64,000 nucleotides of DNA from Anopheles merus (lineage: Eukaryota > Arthropoda > Insecta > Diptera > Culicidae): positions 21,874,389 through 21,938,388 of the forward strand of contig NC_054084.1 in NCBI RefSeq assembly GCF_017562075.2, written 5' to 3'. Made by a program: the position numbers and the translations under genes. The notes beneath the pieces are model-generated. The model ran no database searches. It had not been told where the DNA came from and saw only the letters and a program-made list of their open reading frames with translations. Below, piece by piece: positions 12,901 through 27,500 of this stretch (within the stretch, counting starts at the first letter, position 1; each line of letters begins with the position of its first letter).

Positions 12901-15900
12901 GTCGGAAAGGAGTTAACAAAAAAGCAGCTACAACACGATTCGTTGACTTAGTTCTCCCGTTTTCAAAGGGGCGACTCTGGGCGACACATTTTCTTCCCAA
13001 ACAACGCCAACATTCTGCCAAACCTCCGGGGCGTTAGCGAAACGGAAGCGCTCTCCCTGTCCTTTTTGGCGGCTGACCTCGATGCGCACCATAATTCTGC
13101 TCTATTGTTTTCTCGGCGGGTCCGAGTTGTGTCATCCGCGTCCCCTTCCCCCATAACCATCTCGCCCGTTCGGCACGATCGCGGATCGTGGCTCACGTAA
13201 ATCCGCTCTCGCTCACACATCGATCCGATCGATCCGATCCGTTCCCGGGCCCAGCCTACCGGGAATTGGAGCGGTGCAGAGCAAAAAGTATTCCTTAATT
13301 GGATGCAAATTCCATATTGAATTTTTACCACGGCGTTCGGCGACCACCGCCAGCTTGCGGCAGGGCTATGCGATGCTGTTTTGGCTTCTTTTTTTGTGAG
13401 GGGGGGATGCTGGGAAAAAGGATATTAGGTCGCTGCTACCACATGATGGTGTTCGATTTATGTACCCCGATAACGGTAACAGTGGTTGCGCAGTGTGCAG
13501 TGTTGTTGTGCATCGGATGTACGTGTGTGTGTTGCGTGGGAAATGGGGTAGGGGAAAGGCTGGAAATATTTGTAAAAACACAACTCTGCACCTTGGCATT
13601 ATCGTGTTGGGGGTATCGTTTTTACCAGGAAAGTGCATCCTTGTCGTATGTTTGCGCTGTAAAATCCCAGACAGAAATTGAAAAACGTCATCGAAAAAAA
13701 AAAAGAAATAAACAAAAAAATGGAGTCCAGCAGCTTCTTTGGAGAGTTTTGTTGATTTGTGGTTTTATTACTCGCTACAATGTACAATCTACAACTGGCT
13801 CGATGCGTTGGATTAGCAATTTGTTTACTTGTTTTTTTTTTTGTTGGAAACAAGATGCACAAAACTCCTTCCTGCTATCAAGCCCCTAAGAAACTACTTT
13901 TGATTTCAGTTACCCTTGTTTTGCTCGCTACTTGCCTTTTGCTAAAGGGGGAGGTTTGCTCTTACTTTAAATACAGGTGCTACAATCACATCAATATGCA
14001 TCATTAAACGACTAAGCACAATACCTGATTGACACTACTTAATCCGCTAGCTTGATTCCCTTTTTTGAACGACACTTTCTCTATCTACAGCTACGCCAAT
14101 GCGTAATTTAATGGTTTGTGGTTTTTTTGGTTTGGTTCGAGCTCGATCATCCTCATTTCCTCGGCGTGCATTACGGTACCGGATCGCTTCTCGCTATCGC
14201 CTTAACTCTCGTACAAGCCATCAAACATCACGTCCACAGTAATCCCCCCTCCATCATTCATTCCTCAGTTGCACAGACTCCTTATGTAGCGACGAGAAGA
14301 GTAATTATGCTCCACCGTGCTGTAATGAGAGCCCTCCCAAGGCTCTGGCTCATCCCCACACAGGGATTCCACGCGACGTAGCAGCGCGCGCGTGTCAGCC
14401 GTACGTGCGATTAACGGTGACGCATGTCCGCAACCGATCCACGGTGACTTCGGGCGATCGAGTCCGAAGAATCCGGCTACGCCTGGACGCCGGAATTAAA
14501 CGATCGTACCTACACCCCCCCTCACGTTAGCGCGTTCCGATATGTTTCCAACATAAAGTAAGCCATTTTATCGGGTTTGGCTGGGGCTAGGGGTTTGGTA
14601 AAACTATTCCACGGCATACATGGTTTGAAGCAAACAGGTCGGGCATACGGCATACATTTTAAAGACTTGTTTGTTTTGTCCAGCAAGTTCTTCCAGCAGC
14701 CGGAAGGGTAACACAGCAAGCTTGTGCTTGAGCAGAGTGTGCTGCTGGTGGTGAATTTCCATTAACAAGGCATAATTTGCGCATTTTATTCGAAAAATGT
14801 TAATGCAATGGAGTGCATCCTCGCCTCGTGTGTTGACACCGTGCCAAACTGCGGTGGGCGCGAGGGAGCGAAGAATTTACATGAAATTATAGGTGCTTTA
14901 ATGTGTCTTTCTTTTTCTTCTGTTTCAGTTCAGAGTGCGATTTGATACGATGCAAGAGGGTAAATATGCAATCAGCAATAATTGTGATCGTTATGGAATA
15001 TTATTACATTCATCATGTTGTGCTGGTGATGAATGAATGGTCTGTTTAGGAACGGATAAGCTATCTTAGGAATCTGAAATGTCCAATCAATGTTTGAGTT
15101 ATTCGCAAAGAACGAATCAATTTGCGTAATTGCGCTCTTTCATCGCTTGTATCACCAAAGGGTCTCTAAAGACTCTATTAAGCTGATCTCAGGAGCGGAT
15201 TGCAGACAACCCTCTTTGTGCAATCGTGTTGTCAGACTATTAATTTCCCCTTCCTACACGTTTAGGTGGCTTCTAATCGTGTCCTAAGCTTGCTTAAACG
15301 AACATTAATCATACTATCACCGTTCGCCTCGTGAACCGCAGATGAAGAAAGGTAGGATCGTGCAAGAAAGAAAAAAAACGGCTGCAATTTCTGCTGCACC
15401 TGTCAACCGACGATTGGCCTTCGTGTAGCTCCATCTACCAGAAAACGGCATTCACCCGTTGCCACTTCACATTGCCACTGTCGTCGTGATTTTGCATCTC
15501 AATCTCAAAACCGCTGCGACAGCATTATTCACACTTTGTCTGTACGTGTGCCGGAGCGGGGTTCAAAAGTAGCTCTCCTCCTCTCGCTGCCTCCGTCTCT
15601 GCTCCAAAATCTGTTCACTCTGTTTCCGATAATTGGTCTTTAATTGGATAATAAGATTTGAATCGGCACAGCCGCACGGGTCAGCCGTGTGCGAAACGAT
15701 CATGTCCGCACAACGCGAGTGGCGGGCGGCCGTTTTTTGTTTTTGAGACCTGGCTGCGATCGGGCCTGACCTGATCGAACCAGGACCGGTGAGGCGTAAT
15801 GAATATCATTAATACACTTTTCAAATCCCACCAGGAGCCAGGGAGCAGGCTCGTCAGCCAAACGTCGGGTTGGCCGGGACGGGTGTAACCCGCGCAAGCC

Positions 15901-17949
15901 CTTGTAGCAGTTCATTAAAGCTACAAGCGGAAAAGCCGTCTCCCGCTGGGTGGTGGCGATGCAAAATAATTAACTCCCCCCCCTCTCCTCTCCTGCGCGA
16001 ATGCACTTCCCGGCTGCACAGCAAACGACATGGAGCAAACGCGGTAGAAGTTGGAGCTGCTGTTGCTGCTGTTTACCCTCAACTGTACGAACTTATTGTA
16101 ATTGGTGTGGACCTTTTGCGCGATGAGCGCCATCGTTGTTACCGTTACCGGTAACCGCTCGTGGAAGCAAACATCCAAAGCGACAAAGCGCTACCTACTT
16201 GAATATTGTTGTCTACACGAAATAGGGCAATTGTTTGTGTGTATGTGTGTGCGTTGTTTTCGTTTACTTTTGTACATGGGTAAATTAATTTGTACCACTA
16301 ATTTGTACACCGAGCTCCAACTGCGCGCGCGCGCGCTTAGAGGTGCGATCGTTCCCATTTGTCACCCCATATTGTAAGCAAAAACGATTCATTAAGCTTG
16401 GTTGGTACTTCGAATTGAATTTCCAACATTTTCACTTGATGGAACCGGGGTCAAAACACGTGTTTTGTGATGCGCAAATGGGGCGCGGAGAGGCAATTGG
16501 GCAAAAAAGGCAGTGCAGACTTGATCATTACGCTGTCTCATTGGAAGGTTCGTCGCTTGCGCTTGCATTGATGTCTACTGTTCGTTGCGCTAATAGACGC
16601 GCGGATGACAGTGTCGGTAATGGGGCAGTAAAAGTAAATTGATAAAGCGCCAAAAACACTTGTTTGTTGTTGTTGTATTTTTCTTTTTTTTTTTTCAATT
16701 ACATCGCATCGAATGATGGTTTGACCCTTTGGGTACGGTACACCCTGCTCCAATTAACATAACATCCATCGCGCTTCCTGTTTGCTTTACCATCACAGCG
16801 CGAACCTTCTTCACCAGGACAGACGCGCTTGTGTATGTGCACTTGCGCGGTAGCAAAAGAATGAAACAACATTGTGTACACGTGTTTGTGTGAAACCTAC
16901 ATGCTCCCGAAAAACCTACCATTAAATCAATTACGATGGTAAATTCTTGCGCAGTGCCAAAGGGTTTACACAGAAGGAGCAAACACATAAAAACACTCCA
17001 TTCTGTTGTGGCGCAAACAACAGAGAGGGAGGGAGCATGTTTTTGTTTCCATACAGCGAAACCGTTGTGTTTGCCACGTTGTACTGCCACTGGTGCAACA
17101 CTTTCGCCACTAATCGTTTGTTGGTTTATCGTATTAATTAATTGCCAGCTTGACCCACGTGGGACGCAAAAGGGTTGGGGTAACTATCGGGATGATTATA
17201 AGGTCGGCTTAAATGGTGCTGTGGTGGGGGGGAGTAGAAAACACATATTTTACACTGCAAGCCGCCACCAGTTAGCTGAGTGCTGGCAGGAACGGAAGCG
17301 ACCCAGAACGCGTTTAGTTCTAGCCGAAGCGGAGCGGTAGAATCAACAGAAGCGAGAAAAACCAATTTTCGCTCGCCCCGCTTTCCATCAGGTAGGGGAA
17401 AGTTTGCTTTTCATTATAAAATAGCCGGGTGAAAATCGGATGATGGTGATGGCTGTACGGCACGCTCCCAGCTCCCAGGCAGCCGCTTGGGTGGCAAATT
17501 GGCCGATGCATCGTTTGCAATGTGAGCTGCAATTTTTGCAGCCTGCCCTCCACCGGCGCTCGTATCACGTAGTTATGCACATTATACTTTGTCTACGAGC
17601 CTGCTGGTGTGAACCGAACGATAATGGTGATGATGGCGCTGATGAGTTTGCTGATACCGTCGCTCGATTCAGGGCTACCAATTAGCCGACGACAGTAAGC
17701 CACTTTGTTGACGCGTGCGGGCACAAAATTGCTACTCACGGGGACGGCCCATTTGGGTTAACGAGGTGACAAAACGATATGGCTTCCGACGGTAAGAGAG
17801 AATGGGAGAAAGAAAGAGAGAGAGAGAGCGATCCGGCCCTCTGTAAGCTTGTGAAGAGTGGATGAGCTTCGAGATCGCTACGGCACGCTGTTATTCTACA
17901 TAACACTTCTTCACCTAATTACAACTCGTACCCCCATTTTCGTCGGCCC
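9968..17949. other. Intergenic DNA between the convergent pins and apterous-like genes
   Basis: No gene recognised. This interval contains the region downstream of the minus-strand LIM-homeodomain gene, so part of it is probably that gene's 3' UTR, but no convincing poly(A) site was identified. Notable composition: an A-rich strand at 12180-12560 switches abruptly to a T-rich strand at 12600-12830. An alternating (GC)n run lies at 16323-16336 and a short GA run at about 17808-17828. Open frames of up to 196 codons here lack domains and overlap simple sequence. Confidence 0.65.
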
Positions 17950-18315
17950 TTACGCTTCGTCCAGCATCGATGCGCAGCTAGCACCGTCCAGGCAGCCACC
18001 CACCGACGTCCAGCCAATGTTGGATGCGTCCGCCTCGAGAGCCATTTCGTCTAGCAGCGGCGCACTATCGTCATCGAGCAGTGCCGCCATCGACTGTCCC
18101 GGGTGTCCGCCAAGATCAGCTTCACCAGCACCGTCGGTTCGGTGGTTGGCGTACGGTTGCTGCAGCTGAAAGTGTCCCGGCTGCTCGTGCGTACTTTCGT
18201 CAGCGACCGGTCCAGTCGTACTGCCGCCACCGTTGCCACCGTCACCCGCCGGCGACTGATTGCGCGACAGCTTTATCACATTCGAGAGGATCATGTTCTT
18301 GATCATCAGATTGTG
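17950..18315 (-). CDS. Candidate stop-codon readthrough extension of the apterous-like protein
   Basis: Directly after the TGA at 18318-18316 the same frame stays open for 121 codons, to TAA 17952-17950. The stop is TGA followed by C, the class of context most often linked to readthrough in insects. The predicted peptide has a short hydrophobic/basic start (MIKNMILSNVIKLSR), a Gly/Asn-rich middle and an acidic patch (LLDDDSAPLLDEM). The GC-rich, coding-like composition of the last exon continues to about 17950 and falls at the second stop, not the first. Against this, the region is also open in other frames, as GC-rich DNA often is. Alternatives are translated-looking 3' UTR, an assembly error at the TGA, or an alternative splice that removes it. 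Confidence 0.4.
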   Translation of the reverse strand, partial: HNLMIKNMILSNVIKLSRNQSPAGDGGNGGGSTTGPVADESTHEQPGHFQLQQPYANHRTDGAGEADLGGHPGQSMAALLDDDSAPLLDEMALEADASNIGWTSVGGCLDGASCASMLDEA

Positions 18316-18546
18316 TCAGTACAGCTCGGCGAACGTCATGTTGTGCATCTCCTCGAGGACCTGCGTCGAGGACAGGTCGCCCATGCTGCCCGGATCGTTC
18401 GGCCCGTTGGCACTGTGGTGATGGTGGTGTAGCGTGACCGCACCGATCGTCGGCAGTCCGCCGAGCGTTTGGCCCGGGTTGCCCATGCCCACGTCCTGGC
18501 GCATCACGTTCCGGCGCCATTTGGCGCGAGCATTTTGAAACCAGAC
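18316..18546 (-). CDS. ap: apterous-like exon 6 (recognition helix and C-terminus)
   Basis: 231 coding bp from acceptor CCCTTCCCAG/GTCTGG to TGA 18318-18316. It encodes VWFQNARAKWRRN (recognition helix, with Trp48, Phe49, Asn51 and Arg53), a short His run and the end MTFAELY. The frame continues beyond the TGA (see the readthrough entry). Confidence 0.93.
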   Translation of the reverse strand, partial: VWFQNARAKWRRNVMRQDVGMGNPGQTLGGLPTIGAVTLHHHHHSANGPNDPGSMGDLSSTQVLEEMHNMTFAELY

Positions 18547-21500
18547 CTGGGAAGGGGAGAATAGGATAAATAAAAGATTAGAAAATTAGATAGAGGTATA
18601 TAATTGTATCTATTGTTTGTACGTATTTTTTTATGCTTTTTATGAGTTTATCTAGAGTTTATTTTCCATTGACATCTACTATTAGACTAACGTACTATCC
18701 TTAAGGCTCCTTCTTAGTACACATTCATACTTTATATATAAGTAGAATATATAATAAAAAGCTTGAAACAGATAAATTAATCTCAATAAAATTTCATTGA
18801 AGAGCTTTAATTCATTGTACACCACATTTAAAGCGTTTAAATAGGATGTATAAATTCAAGCTTTTCGCTATCACTAAGATAACATTGTTTAATGCTCTCT
18901 ATGTTGTTTCATTATGGATGGATTGAGCAGTTTAGTTTATAACTGGCCGTTGTAAAGTATAAATACAGTCGTTAACGCGGAATGTTGGCTCGAAGGCATC
19001 AGTTTTTATAGTGTGCGGACATTTTTAACTGAAACGCATTTATTTTTGTCTGTAAGTCATCAATTTTTGACTTTTGTAGGAACCATGGTAATTTTACAAG
19101 GTTTTTTTTGCAGATGTTTGGCTATTGTTATTTCACATCACACATAAACATTTTATAAGTTTTTTTTACAAGGAAATAATGAAATTTAATATATGTCAAA
19201 CCGATTGTTTACGCTAGAAAAAAATAAACGACTTTTTCACTACATTGAAACTTCCAAAATGATTGTAATTTAATAATAATTTTAATTCCATCAATTAAAT
19301 CATTATTATATTAACTGCAATTCCATAATTTTGGAACACACAGTTTGATATATTAGGTTAAATTTTGCAAACAAAATGATTGACTCACAATCAAAATTGA
19401 TACCTTAAAGACAAAAATTGTGACACGCTGTCAGACATTGGTGCCTTGGAGACCATAATAGGAGAGTTGGAGCCAAAATATAACGGCAAACGCCAGAAAA
19501 TTGAAGAAGCATTATTTGTCATATTAGTACAAATAAAATGCTATAATAACAAATAAATATTTATTTCAAAATTTGTACTATCAAACAGGAGTAATATAAA
19601 TTATATTTTTTGAATGGAGCATCTTACAGAAAAATACTTATTTAAACCTGATTTTGGATTAATCAGAATATGTTTTAAAAAATGCCTACAATTAATGCAC
19701 ACTTTTTGCGAAACGAACTTACCTGCAGCACCCGCTTCGACAGGCCGGTCTTCTGCGCCAGCTGCTTCAGGTCCTTCGCGTCCGGGTTCTGATTGATGGC
19801 AAAGTACGACTTCATCGTGCGCAGCTGATGGTGCTTGAACGAGGTGCGCATACGCTTGGTGCGACAGTTGGGCGTGAGCGCACCGCCCGACCCGGGCGAC
19901 TGGCTACCGTCGTACGTGGACAGATCCAAACTGTTCACGCTCAGCTCCTTGTGCAGCAGATCTGTTGAGGCAGGGGCATACAATGCAGGGGGTTAGTTTA
20001 CTTGTGTTGTGCTTGAAATTATGATCACGTCGGAGTCACGTCGATGTGCGGAGCTGGAGTTGGTTTGCGTTCAACGTACCCGTTCGCAGTACACAACGGC
20101 AACGTAAATTTCACTTGTGCGACTAATTTTCCACCACCACCATCACCACCAGTGGGTTTCCACAACTTCCTACCGACTGCTTGTCAAACAAACAGCCCCA
20201 TCAGTTACCCTTTCTCGTGTGCCGATTTGCATTGGGAGCAATGCAACCAGGCGACGGGAACAAAACGATTTATTTCCCTTCCCTCTCGGCTGCACCAAAG
20301 CTTTTCCAGTGTTTGAGCATGTGTTTAACATATTTTCCAACAACCAAACACGAAGTGAAGTGGTGGCGAGCATCAATGAAGAGGAGGTTTTTTTTTAGCG
20401 GCTCCCAACCCGGCATGCCGCTAAATAATTGCTGATTTGTGCGGAAAATGCAAAAATTTACGGCTGCATTGACAGACCGACGCGGCAGTTTTGTTTATTG
20501 GACAGACTTTGTAGCATGCCCAGCCCGGGTGGGTGGGATTTGTCGAAGCGCAAACAACATCCTCCCCTGCCATTGCACCCTTGTTCCACACTCTTACTTT
20601 CTCACTCTCTTTCTCTCTCTCTCTCTAAAACCCGTGGAATGGGTTTTGTGTTATTTGCTATTTTGTTTTAATTGTTGGCCCGCTTTTGCTGCACTTTGCC
20701 CGGGTGCAGATACTTCTGACGAGAGCCAACACACCCACCCTCATTGGGCATGGGTCTATTGTTTTATGGGGTAAGGTAAACATAGGCTGCCGACAGCCAC
20801 ACCGGTTGCATTGTTGCAAACTGGAGCACTCGGCAGTTGAAGTTGTGAAACGGTGTTTTTGTGCACCGTGATGCATATGCAAAAGTTACGTTCCTCTTGG
20901 CAAGAGGTTTTGTTTATTATTTGTTTTTCTTTCGCCCATTTGTTCAATATTCCCAGAAAAAAAAGATAGAGAAAAATCTCGACGCAAAGAAACGTTCAGT
21001 TGGCCTGTGTATGCCGGTGGGCGGCAAAGCTGCACCTCGTAGATTTGCATTGATTGGCTGCAGCGGCATGTTTATGCACCTTCCTATCCTGCTGCCTGTC
21101 TGCCAGCTAGTCCGGTGATTGGGGTTTTATGCTGCCGTGGTCATATTTAACGAAAATTAGCGTTGTTATGCCTACACCAGCTCGCACGGCCGGTAGAGGG
21201 GGAAAAACCCCTGCTCCGATCCGATTGCATCTCAGAATTAGAGGGCTCACAGAGGCGCATTCGGGTAGGCCGTTTAGTTAGTGCTAGGGTAGGAAAGCTA
21301 TTCTTGGAACTGCAAACGAAGATGATCGGTTTTTCTCGGCAGACTTGCAGTTGGGCCCTGGGTTTTTTCTTCTGTTTGCTTCTTTGCACAACAACTCGTC
21401 GCTGTCTCGAGGGGGGGGGGGGGGGACGTTTGGCTTTTTGTTGTTCTGCCCTCAGTGTTTATCGTTTACCTTTAGGTTCGAAGTGATTAGGCACTTTTCA

Positions 21501-24500
21501 TGTAATTCGTTCTTTTTTTTCTTTTCTATCTCCTTCTCCCTTTCTCTCTCCATCTTTGTCTGAATTCTCAACATAAACCAGTAGCATGCAAATAATGCAT
21601 CGCAGCAAAAAAGGGAGGGGCACCTTGGAGCTTTGGCTTATTACTGCACCATGGTGGTACGGGTCGAATATTTAAAGGAAAAAAAAACAGACTAAGAAGC
21701 TAAAATAATGCCTTCGACATGCGAGTGTGCAAATGAAAATAATGACGTGTGTACCACCCTAGTTAGATAGTGTTGGTATCTTAAAAAAAAAAAACAACAC
21801 CCTTAAGCCCGTTCCGACTGGCGCTCGTTAATAATGCGAAAAGGGTGTCGATTTTATGACGATGGGAGCATTTCTTTGGGTGCTCGTCTCGTGTAGGCAG
21901 ATTGGTTAGCTTGCATGGATTTGCTTATATTCATGAGTAGCTTTTAATTGTGGTGATCTTTACATATTGATGGGCATGAGAATGACTTCACATATGACTT
22001 GATTAAGTCGTTTCCGCGTTATAATTTTATCATTATTTGTGTGTTGAAGCTGTCTGAAAACATCGCTCTTATAGATTGTTTCATAGATCACAGACCAAAG
22101 ATCTGATGAAATATAGGAATTTTTTTTATAAAGTTCTATACGAGCTAACGAAATTCTCTTTAAAAAAGACTTATACATTTAAACATTAAAGACTTACTTT
22201 AATGATCAGAAGATTTGTAAAAAAATCGAAAAACAAATGCATTTTAAGCTAACATGCTCAACTGCCATGCTAAGCGCCTTAAGGTATGCAATAGTATATC
22301 AATATATGATTTTTAACCAACTTTAAAAGCAACACCAAAATAAAATCCTTGACAATTGGATACTGAAGTAATTGGAGTAAGGATAAATGGGGATCCTTGG
22401 TCTAATAAGCACTAAGAAGAAGATAATGCTATGATGGAGTATATTTTGGGAAGTTATTACAAATTTTACTTCATTATTTAAAAAAATCATCAAAATCATC
22501 AAAAATCAAAAATCATCATCAAAAAATCAAAAATCATAAAACTACAACTAAATTGATAGAAGAACTTACTTCTTCAATATCTATCTAGGTTTGAAGTTCC
22601 AATAACAGATCAAAGAATGGTTCTTTTAAACCACAAAATTCGTCATATTCTTCAATTCGAATCCGAAACATACTCTAAATATGCTCTTCACATTCAACGC
22701 TCGTCTGCATCGGACCATTGAAACCTTTCGAAGCTATCGGGCCTGTCTGATGGAAAGATGCAAGATCGGTACCGGTACCTCATATATTTATTTATTTCCT
22801 TTTAATGAAGTTGTACCCCTTAGCGGCTACCGAACCGCCGGGCCGAGCCATAATTTTAGCACGATCTCCCCATTTACCTTGATGATGATGATTTCACGAC
22901 CCGAAAGCACCGGGCAAGATCGTGTCTCCGGCCGCCCACCCATCGTAGGATGAGACGACACCCCTGTTCCCCCCACCGACCGACCAAAAACACGCCAGCC
23001 ACCTTTTCTCCATTCAACGGTTCCATTATGAGAATTGGCCAGTCTTCCCGCCAGTCTTCTCCAGCTATTTTCCAAACTATTCCAGCCAACTTCCGCGGCC
23101 CCAACACGTTGCTACCTTCCAGGAAAGCTGTCGGGGTCGTTTGCTACCGTTTCGCTTGATTTTTTGCCATTATACTTTGCGCGATATTCCCTGCCCTGCT
23201 GCAGTGAGAGCGAGGGTCGCGGTGATGTTGTTTTTTTTTTCGTTTATGCTACGCTCTCCCAAAGCGATATTCTTATGAGGCCCTTCGGTTCATTTTTTGT
23301 GCCGCTGCGGAACCCAACCACAGGCTCAGCAAGAGGCGCCTATCGGTGCTTTGATATATGGTGTCGAAATTGTGCATTGTGCTACCCAACGTCGTCCATT
23401 CGTCGTGCAGCCCCATGTTTCGGGTTCGTTCGCTTCGCTCTTGCGTAACGAAAGTGCATCCCGAGGAAGCGAGAGAAAGAGAGAGAGAGAGAATCCCGTC
23501 GTTTGCCACCGCCGTCACCCCAGCAGCTAATTATGGCAGCGAATGAAGACGCGATACACAAATCATTAGCATAATGGGGCCAGGCCTATGAGTGATTTAT
23601 TTTAATTTAATGATGAGAGCACACCGCACACCCAGATTGTTTCTGCACACTCTGGTGTATCGTCTTTCGTTTCGGCAAACAAAAAACATGCCGAGCAGGG
23701 GGATGCTTTCTTCCCCTGGCTAATGTCCCCGGAGCATAACTGCTCTATACGGTTTCCCTTTGTGCCGTGGCGTGTAGTGGGATCGTGCAAAGTTCTGGAC
23801 CCCCTGATAGTTGCTCCCAAAAGGTGGTGGGCACGCGAACAAACGCCACTCAGACGGTGCAAGGCTAAGAAAGCTTGCGCTCGCGTTAGCCAATTGCTAA
23901 CGAAGGCACCGCGACCAAAACATCCCGCAGGCTCGAGAATAATTTCGGGAAGCTTTCTGGGGGGATAAGGGCAGCGCCCTGAGGGGCTCTAGGGTGGTTC
24001 ATGACCCTGGAGGATACTTATAATTGGGCCATTTGCTACTGATACGACCGTGTCGAAGTCGTTTGGGGCGGCATGGGGAAGTGGCGTGATGTGGGCAAGC
24101 TGATATTAAATCAATTACTCCGCACGAGTATCGGTACGATCGGTTGTGGTATGCGATCATGGAGGTAAGCAAAACCCTCCGACCTAATTAGCCATGCAGA
24201 TGAAATTCATTGTTTAAGGTGTTTTTATTAGTTTTTAATGGGCTGCTTTGCATTATCAGCTGGCTCAGTATGTGGATTGCATGTTGAGAAAGAATTCATT
24301 TACTTCTCCTCAATTTGGACAGGTGTTAATCAAAAGAGAGTGCCAAAAAAGGTTCGATAATTAAGTGTTGGTTGGGAAATAACTGTTGCAAGCTGTTTAC
24401 CTTTATGCATGTAATCCAATTATTTTGATTTTCTTTTATCTCTAGGGCGTTGTAAATTTCTAATAGACTTGGCTATCTTTGAATCATTGCTTCATCGATC

Positions 24501-27500
24501 AAGCTATCGTTTGGGAGGTTCGGGCTATACTAACCAGGTTGGAGGCATATGAATCATTTGGTCACCAAACACATACATCTCTCCTCGCTGTGAATTTAGC
24601 ACAGCTTATATTAACTGTATGGATTTCAGATTATATTGCAGTCATCCGTCAGACCAACGGTTGATGAGTCTTGCATAACATTGAAAGGCTCAACTGTTCT
24701 TAGCACTGCCCTAGGGATCAATGCCTCTAGCCATAAAAACGTGGATAATATAGCATCATTGGATATAGAAAATATTAACAGCGTTAGATTCCATTGCCAC
24801 GGTATTATAATGGCAGTCCTTAGATCCAAGATGTGTGAATGATGTGTTCCTAGATATATATTCAGTATGTGCAGATTCATATACCTCGTAGAATAATCTT
24901 TAAATTCATGATTTAACAACGCGCTCGTTCAGAGTTAATGTATCATGTATCTGGAAAATTAACAAGTTACAGCGAGCTAACCTTTCGAAGGCTGGATTTC
25001 ATCAGCTGGAGGTTCATCAATCATTTGAGCAATATCAAACGCCTTCTTTTACAACCTAAAATCAGTTGTCAGCTTTAGCCCAACACATTTTTAACTAATT
25101 AATCAGAACAAAACATGCCGTTTTGGAGAAACCAAACATGAAATACAATGCGTATCGTCTGGTAAAAGCTCTGGAATCATTAAAAATTGTCACATAGTAC
25201 ATGTACCTTTTGTTTGTCCGTAGTATTGTAGCATTGTGAAAATAAAGCCATATTTGGAGATTTCAGCTCTTGTTGCAATTTACATGAAATATAGGATATA
25301 CTCAGGATATTGTTTCCAATGTAGTGCTATTTTTAGAAGATTTTCTGTCATCCTGTTTGTCAATGTAGATCCATATTCTATTTTTCTTCATCTTTTTCAC
25401 AAGTCCTTGCACTAAAACTACTTGGGCGATGTCCCAGCTTGGAAGTTAGAAAAAAGGAAGCAAACTGCACGCTCCGCCCAATCGGGTGTAGCGACAGTGT
25501 AGCGTGTTACCTTACAACTTAACTTTCCAATCATCCCCAAGGATCGCAAATGGGCAACCTGGCCGGCCACAAATGGTTCTGTTGCCCCGAGGGCCTGGAC
25601 TATTCCCCCAGTCTGCCCAGAGCCTGTGATTGCCCGGAAACCAGATCGCCTCGAGCTGTATGTTTGGTGCACGATATTACAACCTAACCACACCACAAAC
25701 GGTTGTTACTGTCCCTCTGTTCCCCTCGAGCAAGGGAAACACTCCGTCTAGGGTAAGGTGGCTAAGATACAACAAAGCTTAGAGGAAGGAACGCAACTGT
25801 GTGCTTTTGTGATGGCGTCCGTACGTTTTTTTTGTATAATTGCTTCATACAACATCCACGTCACTGCATGAACAACATCCGGTGTTTACCTGGGTGGTTT
25901 TGGCTTTAGAGTCTTCGGATGGAGTCGACACATTCGAACGTGAGCGTCTTCGACAGTCGCAATGCAGCGAACCATCTTTGGCACAGTAGTTCCATCGCGG
26001 TGGGCTCCGGATATGAGCTCCGGGGATTGACACGTGATTGAAATGCCAAAGCAAATGGCAAACCTGGCCGGGCAATAAACCGTGCGTTGATTGCCTCCCA
26101 GGAGGATTGGCGCCACCTCGGTTTGGAGTTTGCCGTCGGGCCCGGTTCGTGGGTAGTTTCCCTGATTCGCGGGTGGCTATTGCGAAGCAATTCCAGCGGG
26201 ACAGCTTATGGTGCCGCGTCGTTCCCGTTAAAGTGAACCGGCGGCCACCTTGAAGCTTGGCTCCCAGGTGAATCTGGAGTGCTCGGAAAAAAGGGAGGTT
26301 AGGAATCGACCCTCCGTATGGTTGGTTACTTTATAGCAGTGATTCATCGCTGTGTGGAACCAAAAATTACAGTGGGAAAAACCTTTCAAATCGTGTGCGT
26401 CATCCGTTCGCGATAGCGTTGTGGAGTTTGCTGTTGGGATCCCTAAAGGCTGATATGTAAGAGCAGTTCTAAGAAATGTTGAAAGTGTACATCTTTCACT
26501 TTCATGAATCACTAGAAGATCTCCGTTGTTCGCTTCCAATGATCAAATGCAGTCTCCTTAGCTCACACATATCCTTTTCTTTGTTTCAAATTCTAGGTGA
26601 TATTCAAGAAGAATTAATAGACATCTAAGACTTAGAGTATCCTGTAATAGAACAGATGATATCTGCAGAACGTTTCAAGATTCTGGTAGGCTTCGTAATT
26701 CTTGGCTATATTTATCATCATCTTGATAGTGTGACTGACTTGTTGATTTATTCGAAATTATTCTAATTTAAAACTTCGAGGCGTTTAAAGTTTTTGGTAC
26801 ATAATATCAAAATTAAGATAATGTGGGGAACATGGTTTAAACCTGTCCTTCCGATAATGTCATGTCATTGAGAGAAAATTCTATTATGAGCCCTACCAGT
26901 TACCGATCATGAGTGTTAATCTCGTGTGATCCGTGCCCAGACATATTTGTATATTTATTAATAAATCGAAAAACCTCATAAACCCACTCGATATATGCAG
27001 AATTATGATCATTCTGCTATGGGTTAATGTATCTATTAAAAATAACTAAAACCCTAACCAGCTTAAGAAAAGATTATAAGTGAAAAATACCAAACAAGAT
27101 AGTACGTACTGTTGATCTTTGTTTAGTATAGTGGTTTTAAGATATAATTTCTCTTCAAATTTCTTCATTTAATTTCTCTTCATTTCTCTTCTTCTCTTGA
27201 GTACATTATTACTATTATTGTGTCAGCTATGTTAAGCATAGCAATATAAAAAAATATGTATAGCTGCTATTTCTTAGATTGTTATATCCTTAATGTCATG
27301 AGCAGTTTCCTCAAATTAAAGTTATTGAAGATCATTTGACCTAGAAGTGATTTTTTTCTGAGATCCTGGGCAAACTTCTTTACTGTACAGGTTTTCGCCG
27401 TCTTTAGGATATTTTGTTTGAAGTGCTTCTGTTATTGTCATTTTCAATTAGAGTTTAGCCATTATAATATTATTTGGACACATAAACTGCCTAATGTGTT

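Noticed and set aside
13299..13889. 196-codon Cys-rich open frame
   Set aside because: GT-rich and T-rich simple sequence explains the Cys/Val/Phe content; no domain.
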